A DNA stretch of 64,000 bases from Desulfobulbaceae bacterium (GCA_018335795.1 JAGXRP010000008.1:22766-86765); one strand, 5' to 3'. Shown: positions 1 through 9,257, numbered from the stretch's first letter. The notes: a model not told the origin generated them from the letters alone. Program-made: numbers and translations.

Positions 1-424
1 TGTGATACTTTGCAATCATTGGCAAAGCCGCTTTTTTGGTGCTTAAGGAATCAATTTTATTAAGTACAAGAATAGTTTGCCCCTTGAAATTTTTGACAAT
101 TTCGAGCAATTTTTCGTCAATTTCTTCCGGTTCTTGTTTTTCCAAATCAGACACAAGTACCAAAACATCGCTTTCGGCGACAGATTCGGCAACATAATCC
201 ATCATGAATTCTTGCATCATGTAGCGTGGCTTAAGCAATCCCGGAGTATCTGCAAATACGATTTGGCAATCATCTTCGGTCAAAATGCCCAAGATTTTCC
301 GCCTCGTAGTCTGAGGTTTGGGATTGGTAATAGAGAGCTTAGTACCCAGCAATGCATTCAACAGAGTGGATTTCCCTGTGTTTGGTTTGCCGATAATCGA
401 AACAAATCCGGCACGTGTTTGCAT
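1..424 (-). CDS. era: GTPase Era, C-terminal part outside the window
   Basis: This is the N-terminal 141 codons of a gene that runs off the left edge. The ATG is at 424. The translation shows the ordered GTPase motifs of Era: G1 GKPNTGKST near residue 12, the switch segment QTTRRK, G3 DTPG, and G4 NKID near residue 125. Era is known as an essential GTPase that binds 16S rRNA 3' ends during 30S assembly; its KH domain would lie outside the window, so KH-dependent identity cannot be checked. It starts 7 bp after the stop of the DUF3098 gene, so the two are probably co-transcribed. A Der/EngA protein is less likely because the switch sequence fits Era. Confidence 0.9.
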   Translation of the reverse strand, partial: MQTRAGFVSIIGKPNTGKSTLLNALLGTKLSITNPKPQTTRRKILGILTEDDCQIVFADTPGLLKPRYMMQEFMMDYVAESVAESDVLVLVSDLEKQEPEEIDEKLLEIVKNFKGQTILVLNKIDSLSTKKAALPMIAKYH

Positions 425-431
425 GTTGGTA

Positions 432-710
432 CTAATTTTCAGTCTGCTTATTGCCGAATTGCTTCAGCAAAGCAAATGGTATCAAGACAAAATATCCGAT
501 TACAAGAAGCATCGGTGCTACTCTTACAGCCCATACATTATTCCATTTGCCGTCAATTGTTGCAGGGTCTTCAGTTATACCCGTTGCCATCAGTAGATAG
601 CCTAATACAATCACGCCAATTGCAATTGCGAAAAGCTTAAAGTTCCCTGCTTTGAGAGGGAATTCCCAAATAACTTTTTTGGCTGTAGTTTTAATTACTT
701 TTTTTGCCAT
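432..710 (-). CDS. DUF3098 small membrane protein
   Basis: A 92-residue protein with a Lys-rich N-terminus, then a segment beginning WEFPL and two predicted membrane helices at about residues 27-45 and 65-83. The layout and the motif IVLGYLLMATG match my knowledge of the DUF3098 family, short two-helix proteins widespread in Bacteroidota and of unknown function. The ATG is followed by AAAAAA-rich codons and is the only plausible start. The gene lies just upstream of era on the same strand. Identification rests on motif resemblance alone. Confidence 0.75.
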   Translation of the reverse strand: MAKKVIKTTAKKVIWEFPLKAGNFKLFAIAIGVIVLGYLLMATGITEDPATIDGKWNNVWAVRVAPMLLVIGYFVLIPFALLKQFGNKQTEN

Positions 711-736
711 AGCTCAATCCGTATTTTTCCAAAGTT

Positions 737-766
737 CAAAGATAATAATATTTTATCAAATGCAAG
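737..766 (-). promoter_or_regulatory. Candidate promoter for the DUF3098-era pair
   Basis: On the minus strand a TATCTTTG box (737-744) matches the Bacteroidota -7 consensus TAnnTTTG. A CTTG lies 18 bases upstream (763-766), one base short of the usual 19-21 spacing. The box is about 27 bp before the DUF3098 ATG. The AT-rich context makes chance matches likely. Confidence 0.3.
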
Positions 767-863
767 TATATTTTCACATTTACAAATATAAATGGACTGA
801 ATCAAATTATTTTTTCGTTTATTTGCTGTTTGGGTCTTTTACGTCATTATAAAACATTAGGTT

Positions 864-2195
864 ATGGAAAGCAAAGAAAAACGGGGCAAATTGATATTAG
901 TTTCGACCCCCATCGGCAATAAGGACGATTTCACTATCAGGGCTATAGAGGCTCTCAAAATGAGCGATTTCGTTATTTGCGAAGAATTAAAAATGGGTGC
1001 CAATATATTGCGGCAAATCAATCTCACTAAGGAATTTTACACACTAAATGAGCATAATGAACAAGAGAATGCTTCTGAATTGATTGAAATTATCAAAACC
1101 GGAAAAACTGCCGCTCTGATTTCTGATGCCGGTACGCCTTTGTTTGCAGACCCGGGACGGATTTTGCTCAAATTGGCTCTCAAATCTGATATTGAAATTG
1201 AGGTCGTTCCCGGAGCATCGAGTATAATGACAGCGATTGTAAGATGTGGATTTGATTTGCATGAATTTGTCTATGCCGGTTTTTTGAGCCGCGATTCCGA
1301 TGAAAGAGTCAAAAAAATCAAGGAGCTATCCTACGAACGTCGAACCATAATTCTTATGGATACTCCATACAGGCTGCTTAGTTTGTTAGAAGATTTGAAT
1401 AAAGTTATGCCCGAAAGAAGTGCCTATTTGGGCATGAATCTTACAATGCATTACGAAACTCATCATTACGGTACTTTTTCAGAGCTATACAACAAATTGA
1501 AAGACGAGAAAATCAAATCTGAATTTGTGATTTGTTTTGAAGGGAATTTCAACTCGTCGTATAAGAAACAAAGCTCCGATAGAAGCGAATACTCAGCCGA
1601 TAATCGTGATAGTCGTACCGGTGGCGGCGATAGACCTCCTCGCAGAGATTATGACGACAGACCACCGCGACAAGATTATGGCGACAGACCTCCACGCAGA
1701 GAATGGAGCGACAAACCACCACGCAAGGAGTACGGCGACAGACCTCCACGCAGAGAATGGAGCGACAAACCACCACGCAAGGAGTACGGCGACAGACCTC
1801 CACGCAAGGAGTACGGCGACAGACCTCCACGCAGAGAATGGAGCGACAAACCACCACACAAGGAATACGGCGACAGACCTCCACGCAAGGAATTTGGCGA
1901 CAAACCTCCACGCAGAGAATGGAGCGACAAACCACCTCGCAGAGAATGGACAGATAAACCGCCACGCAAGGAATTTGGTGACCGCCCTCCGCGCAAAGAG
2001 TACGATGACAGACCCAAAAGAGAAGATGGTGATTTCTCAAGAAGTAGAAGTTCTTGGTCTAACGATAGCGAAAGACCTCCACGTAAGGAATTTGCTGGCA
2101 AACCAAAAGTTTTTGGCTCTGGTGTTAAACCTTTCAGACCCAAAAAAGCCGGTGGCGATTTCCCCAAAAAGAATCGTTTCACTAAAAGAAAATAG
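864..2195 (+). CDS. rsmI: RsmI-like 16S rRNA (cytidine-2'-O)-methyltransferase with RPP-repeat tail
   Basis: Residues 1-230 form a SAM-dependent tetrapyrrole-methylase-type domain with RsmI hallmarks: VSTPIGNKDDF at the N-terminus, SDAGTPLFADPG near residue 90, VPGASS near 115, and an AGFLSR segment. RsmI methylates the 2'-O of a cytidine (C1402 in E. coli) in the 30S decoding centre. Residues 256-381 are unusual: fourteen tandem nonapeptides of consensus D(R/K)PPR(K/R)E(Y/W/F)(G/S), followed by a basic low-complexity end. The E. coli enzyme is about 286 residues; this one is 443. The tail is disordered-looking, rich in Arg, Lys and aromatics, and may bind RNA (inference). The long ORFs in the other five frames of the repeat come from repeat periodicity. 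Confidence 0.88.
   Translation: MESKEKRGKLILVSTPIGNKDDFTIRAIEALKMSDFVICEELKMGANILRQINLTKEFYTLNEHNEQENASELIEIIKTGKTAALISDAGTPLFADPGRILLKLALKSDIEIEVVPGASSIMTAIVRCGFDLHEFVYAGFLSRDSDERVKKIKELSYERRTIILMDTPYRLLSLLEDLNKVMPERSAYLGMNLTMHYETHHYGTFSELYNKLKDEKIKSEFVICFEGNFNSSYKKQSSDRSEYSADNRDSRTGGGDRPPRRDYDDRPPRQDYGDRPPRREWSDKPPRKEYGDRPPRREWSDKPPRKEYGDRPPRKEYGDRPPRREWSDKPPHKEYGDRPPRKEFGDKPPRREWSDKPPRREWTDKPPRKEFGDRPPRKEYDDRPKREDGDFSRSRSSWSNDSERPPRKEFAGKPKVFGSGVKPFRPKKAGGDFPKKNRFTKRK
1629..2006 (+). repeat. Fourteen tandem 27-bp coding repeats
   Basis: A 378-bp in-frame minisatellite in the rsmI-like gene. Each 27-bp unit encodes a nonapeptide such as DRPPRKEYG or DKPPRREWS. Two main unit types alternate, and several units are almost identical at the base level, which suggests recent expansion by slippage or unequal exchange. 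A degenerate fifteenth unit (DRPKRED) follows. Confidence 0.95.
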
Positions 2196-2294
2196 CATAT
2201 TTTTTAAATATAATTTGAAAAAATTCATATAAAAAAATAAACAATATCTTTTACTTTTTCGTTTTGAAGTGTTTAGAAATTTTGGAGTGCATTG

Positions 2295-3932
2295 ATGAAG
2301 TCTTTCGAAATTGAAGGGAAAATCGTTGACATTCATAATGAAAGGATTTTCCCGGGCAAAGTTTTTGTAACAAATGGCATTATTGAAAAGATTGAAGAAA
2401 TCGAAGATTCAATCAGTTTGCACTATATTATGCCGGGCTTTGTAGATGCTCACGTTCATATAGAAAGTTCAATGATTGTGCCTTCCGAATTTGCTCGTTT
2501 GGCAGTTGTGCATGGCACTGTAGCAACAGTATCCGACCCGCATGAAATTGCAAATGTGCTCGGTATCGAAGGCATACATTTCATGATTGACAATGGCAGC
2601 AAAGTGCCCTTCAAATTTAATTTCGGTGCATCTTCATGTGTTCCTGCAACTACTTTTGAGACCGCAGGAGCAACGATTAGTGCAAATGATATCGAAGAGT
2701 TGATGGCTGATGACCGCATCAAATATATGTCCGAGATGATGAATTTCCCCGGTGTTATTTATGATTTCCCTGATGTTATGGAAAAAATCAAAATCGCTCA
2801 TTCAAGCGGAAAACCAATTGACGGTCATGCTCCCGGATTGCGTGGCGACGGACTCCAAAAATACGCTTCAGCAGGTATCACGACAGACCACGAAAGTTTC
2901 ACTTATGATGAAGCGAAAGAAAAAATCGGATATGGAATGAAAACCATAATTCGCGAAGGTACTGCAGCGAAGAATTTCGAAGCACTACATCCTTTAATTT
3001 CCGAGCATAATGATATGGTGATGTTTTGCAGTGATGACAAGCACCCTGACGATTTGGTTCTCAATCATATAAATAAAATTGCCTCTCGAGCAATTGCCAA
3101 AGGGCATGATTTGTTCGATGTTTTGAGGGCGGCTTGTGTAAATCCTGTCACGCACTACAATTTGGATGTCGGTTTATTGCGTGAAGGTGACCCCGCAGAT
3201 TTTATTTTAGTCAATAATTTGACCGAATTCGACGTTTCCCGAACTTACATTGACGGGGGCTTGATATCGGAAAACGGGAAATCGCTGATTGAGCGAGTCG
3301 AATTTGCAAATCTGAATAATTTCAATTGTTCTCCCAAATCACCCTCTGACTTTGAAATTGAATCGAACGGCAAAAGTAATATCAATGTTATCGAAGCTTT
3401 GGATGGTGAATTGATAACAAAAAAAATAATTTTGCCTGCAAAAATTGAAAATAATTTGCTTGTTAGCGATGTAGAAAATGACGTACTCAAGCTGACGGTG
3501 GTCAATCGTTACGAAGATGTCAAACCGGCTGTGGCTTTTATCCGAAATTTTGGTCTGAAACGCGGTGCTATAGCTTCGAGTGTCGGTCATGATTCGCATA
3601 ATATTACTGCTGTTGGCGTGGATGACGAATCCCTTGCGATTGCCGTAAATGCTGTAATCAAACTCAAAGGCGGAATGGTGCTTTACGACGGAAACGAAAC
3701 TTACGAAATTCCCTTGCCTGTTGCCGGTTTGATGAGCGATGGCGATGGCTATATCGTTGCCGTGCAATACGCTACAATCTCTCGCAAGGCGCGTGAATTG
3801 GGTTCGCCACTTCATTCTCCATTTATGACGCTATCATTTATGGCTTTGCTCGTCATTCCGTATATCAAGCTGAGTGATAAGGGTTTATTCGACGGTGAAA
3901 AATTTGAATTTATGGATTTACAGGTATTATGA
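2295..3932 (+). CDS. ade: Adenine deaminase
   Basis: Converts adenine to hypoxanthine and ammonia in purine salvage. The protein has the amidohydrolase metal motif DAHVHIESS near residue 51, the SDPHEIANVLG segment, the GHAPGL motif, DDKHPDD, and the C-terminal SVGHDSHN typical of bacterial adenine deaminases of about 540-600 residues. I chose the ATG at 2295 over the in-frame TTG at 2292 because a GGAG lies about 7 bases before it. The stop overlaps the dut start by 4 bp (ATGA), so translation is probably coupled. All expected metal ligands seem present. Confidence 0.93.
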   Translation: MKSFEIEGKIVDIHNERIFPGKVFVTNGIIEKIEEIEDSISLHYIMPGFVDAHVHIESSMIVPSEFARLAVVHGTVATVSDPHEIANVLGIEGIHFMIDNGSKVPFKFNFGASSCVPATTFETAGATISANDIEELMADDRIKYMSEMMNFPGVIYDFPDVMEKIKIAHSSGKPIDGHAPGLRGDGLQKYASAGITTDHESFTYDEAKEKIGYGMKTIIREGTAAKNFEALHPLISEHNDMVMFCSDDKHPDDLVLNHINKIASRAIAKGHDLFDVLRAACVNPVTHYNLDVGLLREGDPADFILVNNLTEFDVSRTYIDGGLISENGKSLIERVEFANLNNFNCSPKSPSDFEIESNGKSNINVIEALDGELITKKIILPAKIENNLLVSDVENDVLKLTVVNRYEDVKPAVAFIRNFGLKRGAIASSVGHDSHNITAVGVDDESLAIAVNAVIKLKGGMVLYDGNETYEIPLPVAGLMSDGDGYIVAVQYATISRKARELGSPLHSPFMTLSFMALLVIPYIKLSDKGLFDGEKFEFMDLQVL

Positions 3933-4381
3933 AAATAAAAATCACAAGAATCAACGAAAAAAACGACCTACCATTGCCAAGTTACGCAACGGATGGCTCT
4001 GCAGGAATGGACGTTTATGCCGATATTTATGAGCAAATTACAATTGCTTCGCAACAAACGGTAATGATTCCAACTGGATTAGCAATCGAATTACCCGAAG
4101 GATTTGAGTGTCAAGTTAGGTCGCGGAGCGGACTTGCAGCAAAATCGGGCGTTTTTGCATTAAATGCTCCGGGCACGATTGACCCCGATTATCGAGGTGA
4201 AATCAAAGTAATTTTGTCGAATTTCAGCGACAAGGAATTCGTGGTCAAACGCGGCGACAGAATTGCCCAATTGGTGATAGCTCAATTTGTAAGAGCAGAA
4301 TGGAATTTGGTTGACGATTTGAACAATACAGAACGCGGAAGCGGAGGCTTCGGAAGTACGGGGATTGAGGGTAGGAAGTGA
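3929..4381 (+). CDS. dut: Deoxyuridine 5'-triphosphate nucleotidohydrolase (dUTPase)
   Basis: Hydrolyses dUTP to dUMP and pyrophosphate, keeping uracil out of DNA and supplying dTMP synthesis. The 150-residue protein carries the trimeric dUTPase motifs in order: motif 1 YATDGSAGMD, motif 2 RSRSGLA, motif 3 APGTIDPDYRGE, motif 4 RGDRIAQLV, and the Gly-rich C-terminal motif 5 ERGSGGFGSTG. The start overlaps the end of ade and the stop overlaps the next gene by 4 bp. Length is normal for the family. Confidence 0.96.
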   Translation: MKIKITRINEKNDLPLPSYATDGSAGMDVYADIYEQITIASQQTVMIPTGLAIELPEGFECQVRSRSGLAAKSGVFALNAPGTIDPDYRGEIKVILSNFSDKEFVVKRGDRIAQLVIAQFVRAEWNLVDDLNNTERGSGGFGSTGIEGRK

Positions 4382-5151
4382 TTGAAGTTATCAAAATTGC
4401 AGTTATTGCTCTGATTTCGGGTTTTGCTTCAAGTATGTTCGGCATTGGTGGTTCGGTTGTTTCATCGCCGATGTTGGCGGAATTCACTAAATTAACTGCT
4501 ATTCAAGCATTTGCTACACCTCTTTCGACGGCATTTTTCTCATCTGTTGCAGGCAGCTACGTCTTCTTTCGCAAAAAAATGATTCATTTCAAAATTGCGT
4601 CTCTAACTCTAATTACAGCTATTCCTGTAAGTATGCTTATTACAGATTTGACTCAATATATGAATGCGGATTGGCTTCTGACCGGAAAGACCTTTTTGTT
4701 GCTATTTATCGGTTTGCAGGTACTGTTTGCTCGATATTTTCCTCAAAAAGATTTTGGTGGTAAAGTCAAAGATGGCACTTTGTTATGCCTTAGCACAGGT
4801 GTTTCTGCCGGAATAATAAGCGGTCTCTTTGCTATTGGTGGCGGAATCGTCTTTGTGCCGCTGTTTGGAATGATTCATGGGCTGAAATTCAAAAATGCGG
4901 TCGCAACATCACTTTTCGGAGTAATTTTCATTTCACTTTTTAATTCGATTTATCATTACTTTTTGGGAAATATTCACTTGCCGACTGCGATTTTACTCGC
5001 AATATTCGTACTTCCGGGTTCATTGATTGGAGCAAGAATTTCATCCGAAATGAAAGCCGGATTCTTGAGTAAGTTATTTGGATTCTCAGTGATTATATTT
5101 GCAATGTATTTTATCAGCAACCAATTTTTAATGAATTTATTATGGACTTAA
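4378..5151 (+). CDS. TSUP (TauE/SafE) family membrane permease
   Basis: A 257-residue multi-spanning inner-membrane protein with about eight hydrophobic segments. It shows the duplicated Gly-rich motif of the TSUP family: FASSMFGIGGSVVSSPML near residue 14 and ISGLFAIGGGIVFVPL near residue 147. Members move sulfite, sulfonates or other organic anions; the substrate here cannot be told. It uses a GTG start within the GTGA overlap with dut and overlaps fmt by 10 bp. Its neighbours are nucleotide and tRNA genes, so context gives no substrate. Confidence 0.85.
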   Translation: MIEVIKIAVIALISGFASSMFGIGGSVVSSPMLAEFTKLTAIQAFATPLSTAFFSSVAGSYVFFRKKMIHFKIASLTLITAIPVSMLITDLTQYMNADWLLTGKTFLLLFIGLQVLFARYFPQKDFGGKVKDGTLLCLSTGVSAGIISGLFAIGGGIVFVPLFGMIHGLKFKNAVATSLFGVIFISLFNSIYHYFLGNIHLPTAILLAIFVLPGSLIGARISSEMKAGFLSKLFGFSVIIFAMYFISNQFLMNLLWT

Positions 5152-6065
5152 AAATTGTATTCATGGGCACGCCTGAATTCTCTGTTCCGGCGATGGAAGC
5201 TGTTTACGAAAAATATGGCTTAAGTGCGGTGGTAACCGTGCCCGATAAGCCAAGCGGACGCGGACTGAAACTTGGCGAATCTCCCGTCAAACGAGCCGCA
5301 CTCAAATACGGGATTCCAATCTTGCAACCCGAAAGCCTGAAAGATGCCGCATTTATAGACAACCTCGCATTATTTAAACCGGATATTATCTGCGTTATCG
5401 CATTCCGGATTTTGCCAAAAGCAGTTTACGAACTCGCTCGAATCGCATCATTTAATGTTCATGGGTCGCTTTTGCCAAAATATCGTGGCGCTGCACCAAT
5501 TAATCATGCAATTATGAACGGAGAGACAGAATCAGGACTTACGACATTTATTTTGCAAGAAAAAGTTGATACAGGGAATATTTTACTCCAACATTCTGCA
5601 AAATTTCCTTTCGGAACAAGTGCGGGCGAATTACACGATGTATTGATGAACATGTCCCCCAAAATTACTCTTGAAACAATTGATTTGCTCAAATCAGGCG
5701 ACTTCACTCCGCTCAGACAAAATGACACCGAAGCCACTCCGGCACCTAAGATTTTTCCGCAAGATTGTTTCATAGATTGGAATAAGCCGACAATTGAAGT
5801 GTTGAACCAAATTTATGGATTGTCTCCATATCCCGGAGCGAGAACAAATTTCAACGGTCAATTGCTCAAAATTATTTATGCTTCATCTTCCGAGAATACA
5901 AGACTCAAACCCGGACATTATGCAATTGAAGGCAATAAATTTCTTATAGCTTGCTCCGACGGTGCCATTGCGCTGGATAGAATCATCCCCGAAGGGAAAA
6001 GGGAAATGAAAGCGGAAGATTTCTTGAAGGGTTTCCGTGGCGAGAAATTCGGAGTTTTGTCCTAA
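5142..6065 (+). CDS. fmt: Methionyl-tRNA formyltransferase
   Basis: Formylates Met-tRNA(fMet) with 10-formyl-tetrahydrofolate, producing the initiator tRNA. The 307-residue length is normal. The N-terminal FMGTPEFSVPA motif, the substrate-loop PDKPSGRGLKL, the catalytic block NVHGSLLPKYRGAAPINHAI near residue 106 and the DTGNIL segment with the catalytic Asp are all present, followed by a C-terminal OB-like domain. It overlaps the TSUP gene by 10 bp and converges on folC with a 4-bp overlap of the two stop regions. Confidence 0.95.
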   Translation: MDLKIVFMGTPEFSVPAMEAVYEKYGLSAVVTVPDKPSGRGLKLGESPVKRAALKYGIPILQPESLKDAAFIDNLALFKPDIICVIAFRILPKAVYELARIASFNVHGSLLPKYRGAAPINHAIMNGETESGLTTFILQEKVDTGNILLQHSAKFPFGTSAGELHDVLMNMSPKITLETIDLLKSGDFTPLRQNDTEATPAPKIFPQDCFIDWNKPTIEVLNQIYGLSPYPGARTNFNGQLLKIIYASSSENTRLKPGHYAIEGNKFLIACSDGAIALDRIIPEGKREMKAEDFLKGFRGEKFGVLS

Positions 6066-7360
6066 AGTAGTAATTCAGACATCTCTCCTGCTAAGTAAAA
6101 TGAGCCGGTGATTATTGTGTCATCGTCAGCGATTGAACTATAAGCCGATTGTACATCATCAAAAAGAGAAATTTCCGCAAACTGTAATTCTGAAGCCATT
6201 TTTGAAATGTTTTCAGGTGATTCGGCTCTGTCAATCTTCAGCTTCGGCAAAAATAATCGCTTAGTTATTGGCTTCATAATTTCCAACATTGACCTGATAT
6301 CTTTGTCTGCCATTGCCCCAAAAATTATGGTAAATTTTTGTTTATCCGCTGAATGTAATTTGATTGTTTTTAATAGCTCGCTGATTGCTTCTGGATTGTG
6401 AGATACGTCGAGCAACAGAAGCGGTTTTTCGCGAATGGTTTGTATTCTGCCTGTTAATCCCGTGTTTTTATAAACATTTTCAATTCCCTTGTTCACAGTC
6501 TTTTCATCAATCTTATACCCCAAATCAATGAGCAAATCTATTGCAGTTAGTGAGCTTTTCAGGTTGCTCAATTGATGATTGCCCGGCAATACGCTCACAA
6601 TGTCGAAACTTTTGTTGTAGGAAACCGCCTTCGCAGTAGTTTTGAAATTTGAATTGTACGAAATATTCTCAAAATTGTATCTATCTCCTGCGAAAATCAA
6701 TTCTGAAGATACTTCCATAGCGGCTTGTCGGAAAATTTTCGTGAGCTCGGCGGCAGATTCTCCAATGATGCAAGGTGTTGATGCCTTAATGATTCCGGCT
6801 TTTTCAAATGCGATTAATTCCTTAGTATCGCCCAGAAATTCTGTGTGGTCAATTCCGATGCTCGTGATGATTGATAGGAGCGGCTCGAGTATATTCGTCG
6901 AATCGAATCTCCCGCCCATTCCCGTTTCAATTACACAAATATCGCATTGCTTATCAGCAAAATATTTGAATGCCATTACTGTTGTTATCTCAAAAAATGT
7001 GCAATCGATTGATTCAGCAAATTCGAGCAATTCTTCGGCATAATTTACAATTTCTTCGTCGCTAATCATTTTTCCGTTTATACAGATTCGCTCGTTAAAA
7101 TCAACAAGATGTGGCGACGTGTAAAGCCCCGTTTTCAAACCGGATTCCGTCAAAACCGATGCAATTACAGACGCAACAGAGCCTTTGCCGTTGGTTCCGG
7201 CTATATGCACTGACTTGATTTTCTTATGTGGCGACCCTACAAATTCCGATAGCTGCAAAGTTCTTTCCAAGCCCGGTTTGATACCAAGCCTCAACTTCGC
7301 AAACAGGCGGTCTAATAAAATCCTTTTTTTTGATACAATATCCTTGCTTTCGGTTGTCAT
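6062..7360 (-). CDS. folC: Bifunctional folylpolyglutamate synthase / dihydrofolate synthase
   Basis: Adds glutamate to dihydropteroate and to reduced folates. The 432-residue protein shows the Mur-ligase-like ATP loop HIAGTNGKGSVA near residue 52, the YTSPHLVDFNERI motif, the ETGMGGRFDSTN motif, GIDHTEFLGDT, and the C-terminal LDVSHNPEA. It is alone on the minus strand between fmt and an SDR gene, from which it diverges with 45 bp between the two starts. Its product acts on the same folate pool that fmt consumes. Confidence 0.95.
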   Translation of the reverse strand: MTTESKDIVSKKRILLDRLFAKLRLGIKPGLERTLQLSEFVGSPHKKIKSVHIAGTNGKGSVASVIASVLTESGLKTGLYTSPHLVDFNERICINGKMISDEEIVNYAEELLEFAESIDCTFFEITTVMAFKYFADKQCDICVIETGMGGRFDSTNILEPLLSIITSIGIDHTEFLGDTKELIAFEKAGIIKASTPCIIGESAAELTKIFRQAAMEVSSELIFAGDRYNFENISYNSNFKTTAKAVSYNKSFDIVSVLPGNHQLSNLKSSLTAIDLLIDLGYKIDEKTVNKGIENVYKNTGLTGRIQTIREKPLLLLDVSHNPEAISELLKTIKLHSADKQKFTIIFGAMADKDIRSMLEIMKPITKRLFLPKLKIDRAESPENISKMASELQFAEISLFDDVQSAYSSIADDDTIITGSFYLAGEMSELLL

Positions 7361-7405
7361 TTTATTTACATTATTTAAATTTACAGTTATTAATTTGGCA
7401 AAATT

Positions 7406-8146
7406 ATGAAAGAAATTCTAAAAGATAAGATTATTTGTATTAGTGGTGTAACAAATGGTATTGGATTGGCAATGGCGAACGAGTTTATTTCGTGCGGAGC
7501 GAAAGTTATAGGCTTCGGCTCGAAAACAGTCGATTCGTACCATAACCGTGAGGATTTTGATAAAATTGCCATGAAAGACGGGCGATTTGAATTAGTAGAT
7601 TGCGATATGAATTCCGAGCAATCTGTTCGCGATTTAGTTCAACATATCATCTCCGTTCACAAGCGAATTGATATTTTTATCAATAACGCAGGAGTTGGAA
7701 ATTTCAAACCAATATTTGAGACTACGATTGAATCCTTCGACCAAATGGTAAACACAAATTTACGTGGGGCATTCCTGTTGATGCGTGATTTCGGAAAATT
7801 AATGGTCGAACAGCAAGGGGGAATTATTCTAAATGTCAATTCTGTAACTATTAACGAGATTTTCACATCCTGCGGTGTTTATACTGCGACGAAAGCTGGT
7901 TTGAAGGCGTTGTCGGACACTTTGCGAAAGGAAATCAGGTATAATGGCATTAAGGTCGTAGATTTGATTCTTGGTGCAACTGTCTCCAATATTTGGAGCC
8001 AATCCGTTCTTGACAAATTTGCTCAAAAAATGATTCCTCCGGCTTCTGTGGCAGAGATAGTAGCTACGAATCTGGCGATTTTGACAGCAAAACCTGAATT
8101 GATGATTGAAGAAATTATGGTCAAACCTCAACTCGGAGATTTGTGA
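7406..8146 (+). CDS. Short-chain dehydrogenase/reductase (SDR)
   Basis: A 246-residue Rossmann-fold oxidoreductase. The cofactor loop is GVTNGIG at residues 14-20, the NNAG motif is near residue 91, and the catalytic pair is YTATK near residue 156 with a preceding Ser in NVNSVT. NAD(P) use is expected, but the substrate is unknown. The start (ATG 7406) is divergent from folC. The stop codon overlaps the lipoprotein start by one base (TGATG), so the two genes are probably translated together. Confidence 0.88.
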   Translation: MKEILKDKIICISGVTNGIGLAMANEFISCGAKVIGFGSKTVDSYHNREDFDKIAMKDGRFELVDCDMNSEQSVRDLVQHIISVHKRIDIFINNAGVGNFKPIFETTIESFDQMVNTNLRGAFLLMRDFGKLMVEQQGGIILNVNSVTINEIFTSCGVYTATKAGLKALSDTLRKEIRYNGIKVVDLILGATVSNIWSQSVLDKFAQKMIPPASVAEIVATNLAILTAKPELMIEEIMVKPQLGDL

Positions 8147-8613
8147 TGAAGTTTTTGTGCTTGATTGCCATATTGCTGATGTTGTTATTTTTTTCGTGCT
8201 CGCCGAGTGCAGGACCTGAAGGCGATTCGGGCGTCGTGACCTTCAATCTGTCCGGCGATGTACAACTGCAATTTATTTCCACAAGTATTGAAGCTAACGA
8301 CAAGGCTCTCAATCAAGCATTTAGTATTACAAGTTCGATGAGAAGCGGCAATCGCCAAAATTCCTTTCTAATGGCAATTTATGATGAAATTATTGTTGGG
8401 GAATTAATGAATTTGGACGGCGGGAACTATATAATCGTGACAATTGACGGCGCGATTAAGCAAAATTATCGCAGCGAATCATTCAGCATTAGATTTGAAC
8501 AATATGACCAAGACAAAATTCTCGCAGATTTTACTGCCGAATTGTACAATATTGACGAACCGAGCAAAACATCTGAATTGCTATCAGGAAAAATTGAAGT
8601 ATTTCGGAAATAA
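8146..8613 (+). CDS. Putative lipoprotein, unknown function
   Basis: A 155-residue protein starting with a short hydrophobic signal and a lipobox-like LLFFSC, so it is probably lipidated at Cys 18 and anchored in an outer envelope membrane. The rest is mainly polar and probably beta-rich, with no motif I recognise. I prefer ATG 8146 (TGATG junction with the SDR stop) to the GTG at 8143. The coupled SDR gene upstream may be a functional partner, but nothing else supports that. Confidence 0.7.
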   Translation: MKFLCLIAILLMLLFFSCSPSAGPEGDSGVVTFNLSGDVQLQFISTSIEANDKALNQAFSITSSMRSGNRQNSFLMAIYDEIIVGELMNLDGGNYIIVTIDGAIKQNYRSESFSIRFEQYDQDKILADFTAELYNIDEPSKTSELLSGKIEVFRK

Positions 8614-8702
8614 TATAGCTTAATTATGTTTTGACAGATTTTTTTTATAAGTTTGTCCAATAATATAGTGCAGAATTACTTAATGATAATTGAGGACGCA
8701 AG

Positions 8703-9257
8703 ATGAACAAACGACCTGATTGGGACCAACTATACATCACAATGTGTTATTTAATCGGCATGAGGAGCAAAGACCCGGCTACTCATGTAGGTTCCGTGAT
8801 TGTAGATATTGATAATGTGCTTGTTTCGACAGGATATAATTCATTGCCACGCGGAATCGAATCCGACACAGACAATAAAAGATTATCACGTGATGGCGGT
8901 GAAAAGTATTACTGGATTGAACACGCCGAAAGAAATGCAATCTACAATGCTGCACGTCGCGGTACTCAGTTAAAAGGATGCAAACTCTATGTTCCTTGGA
9001 CTCCCTGCACGGATTGTGCTCGGGCAATCATCCAAACAGGAATTTCTGATGTGATAATCCACCAAAATGGTCAGGATTTTTACGACGTCCATACAAACGG
9101 AAAATGGATTGAATCATACCAAAAAACTCGTGCTATGTTTCTCGAAGCAGGCGTAAAGGCTCGATATGTTGAGTGCAACATAGTCGTACCCGAAATCTTG
9201 ATGAACGGCAAGTATTTAGATGCTTACGATAAGTTGAATTACAATGAAACGATATAA
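8703..9257 (+). CDS. dCMP deaminase-like cytidine/deoxycytidylate deaminase
   Basis: A 184-residue zinc deaminase. The motif HAERNAI supplies the zinc His and the catalytic Glu, and PWTPCTDCARAI supplies the two zinc Cys. The N-terminal MRSKDPATHVGSVIV segment and the GYNSLPRG motif fit deoxycytidylate deaminases, which convert dCMP to dUMP for dTMP synthesis. That would complement dut upstream. A free-nucleoside or other CMP deaminase cannot be excluded. The downstream gene starts inside its last 14 bp. Confidence 0.88.
   Translation: MNKRPDWDQLYITMCYLIGMRSKDPATHVGSVIVDIDNVLVSTGYNSLPRGIESDTDNKRLSRDGGEKYYWIEHAERNAIYNAARRGTQLKGCKLYVPWTPCTDCARAIIQTGISDVIIHQNGQDFYDVHTNGKWIESYQKTRAMFLEAGVKARYVECNIVVPEILMNGKYLDAYDKLNYNETI

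Noticed and set aside
1629..2006. Regular repeats that might suggest a CRISPR array
   Set aside because: Units are contiguous 27-bp coding repeats without spacers and translate as a regular peptide.
1537..2232. Several long overlapping frames on both strands across the rsmI repeat
   Set aside because: They are by-products of a 27-bp period divisible by three, which keeps other frames open; their translations are low-complexity and lack start signals.
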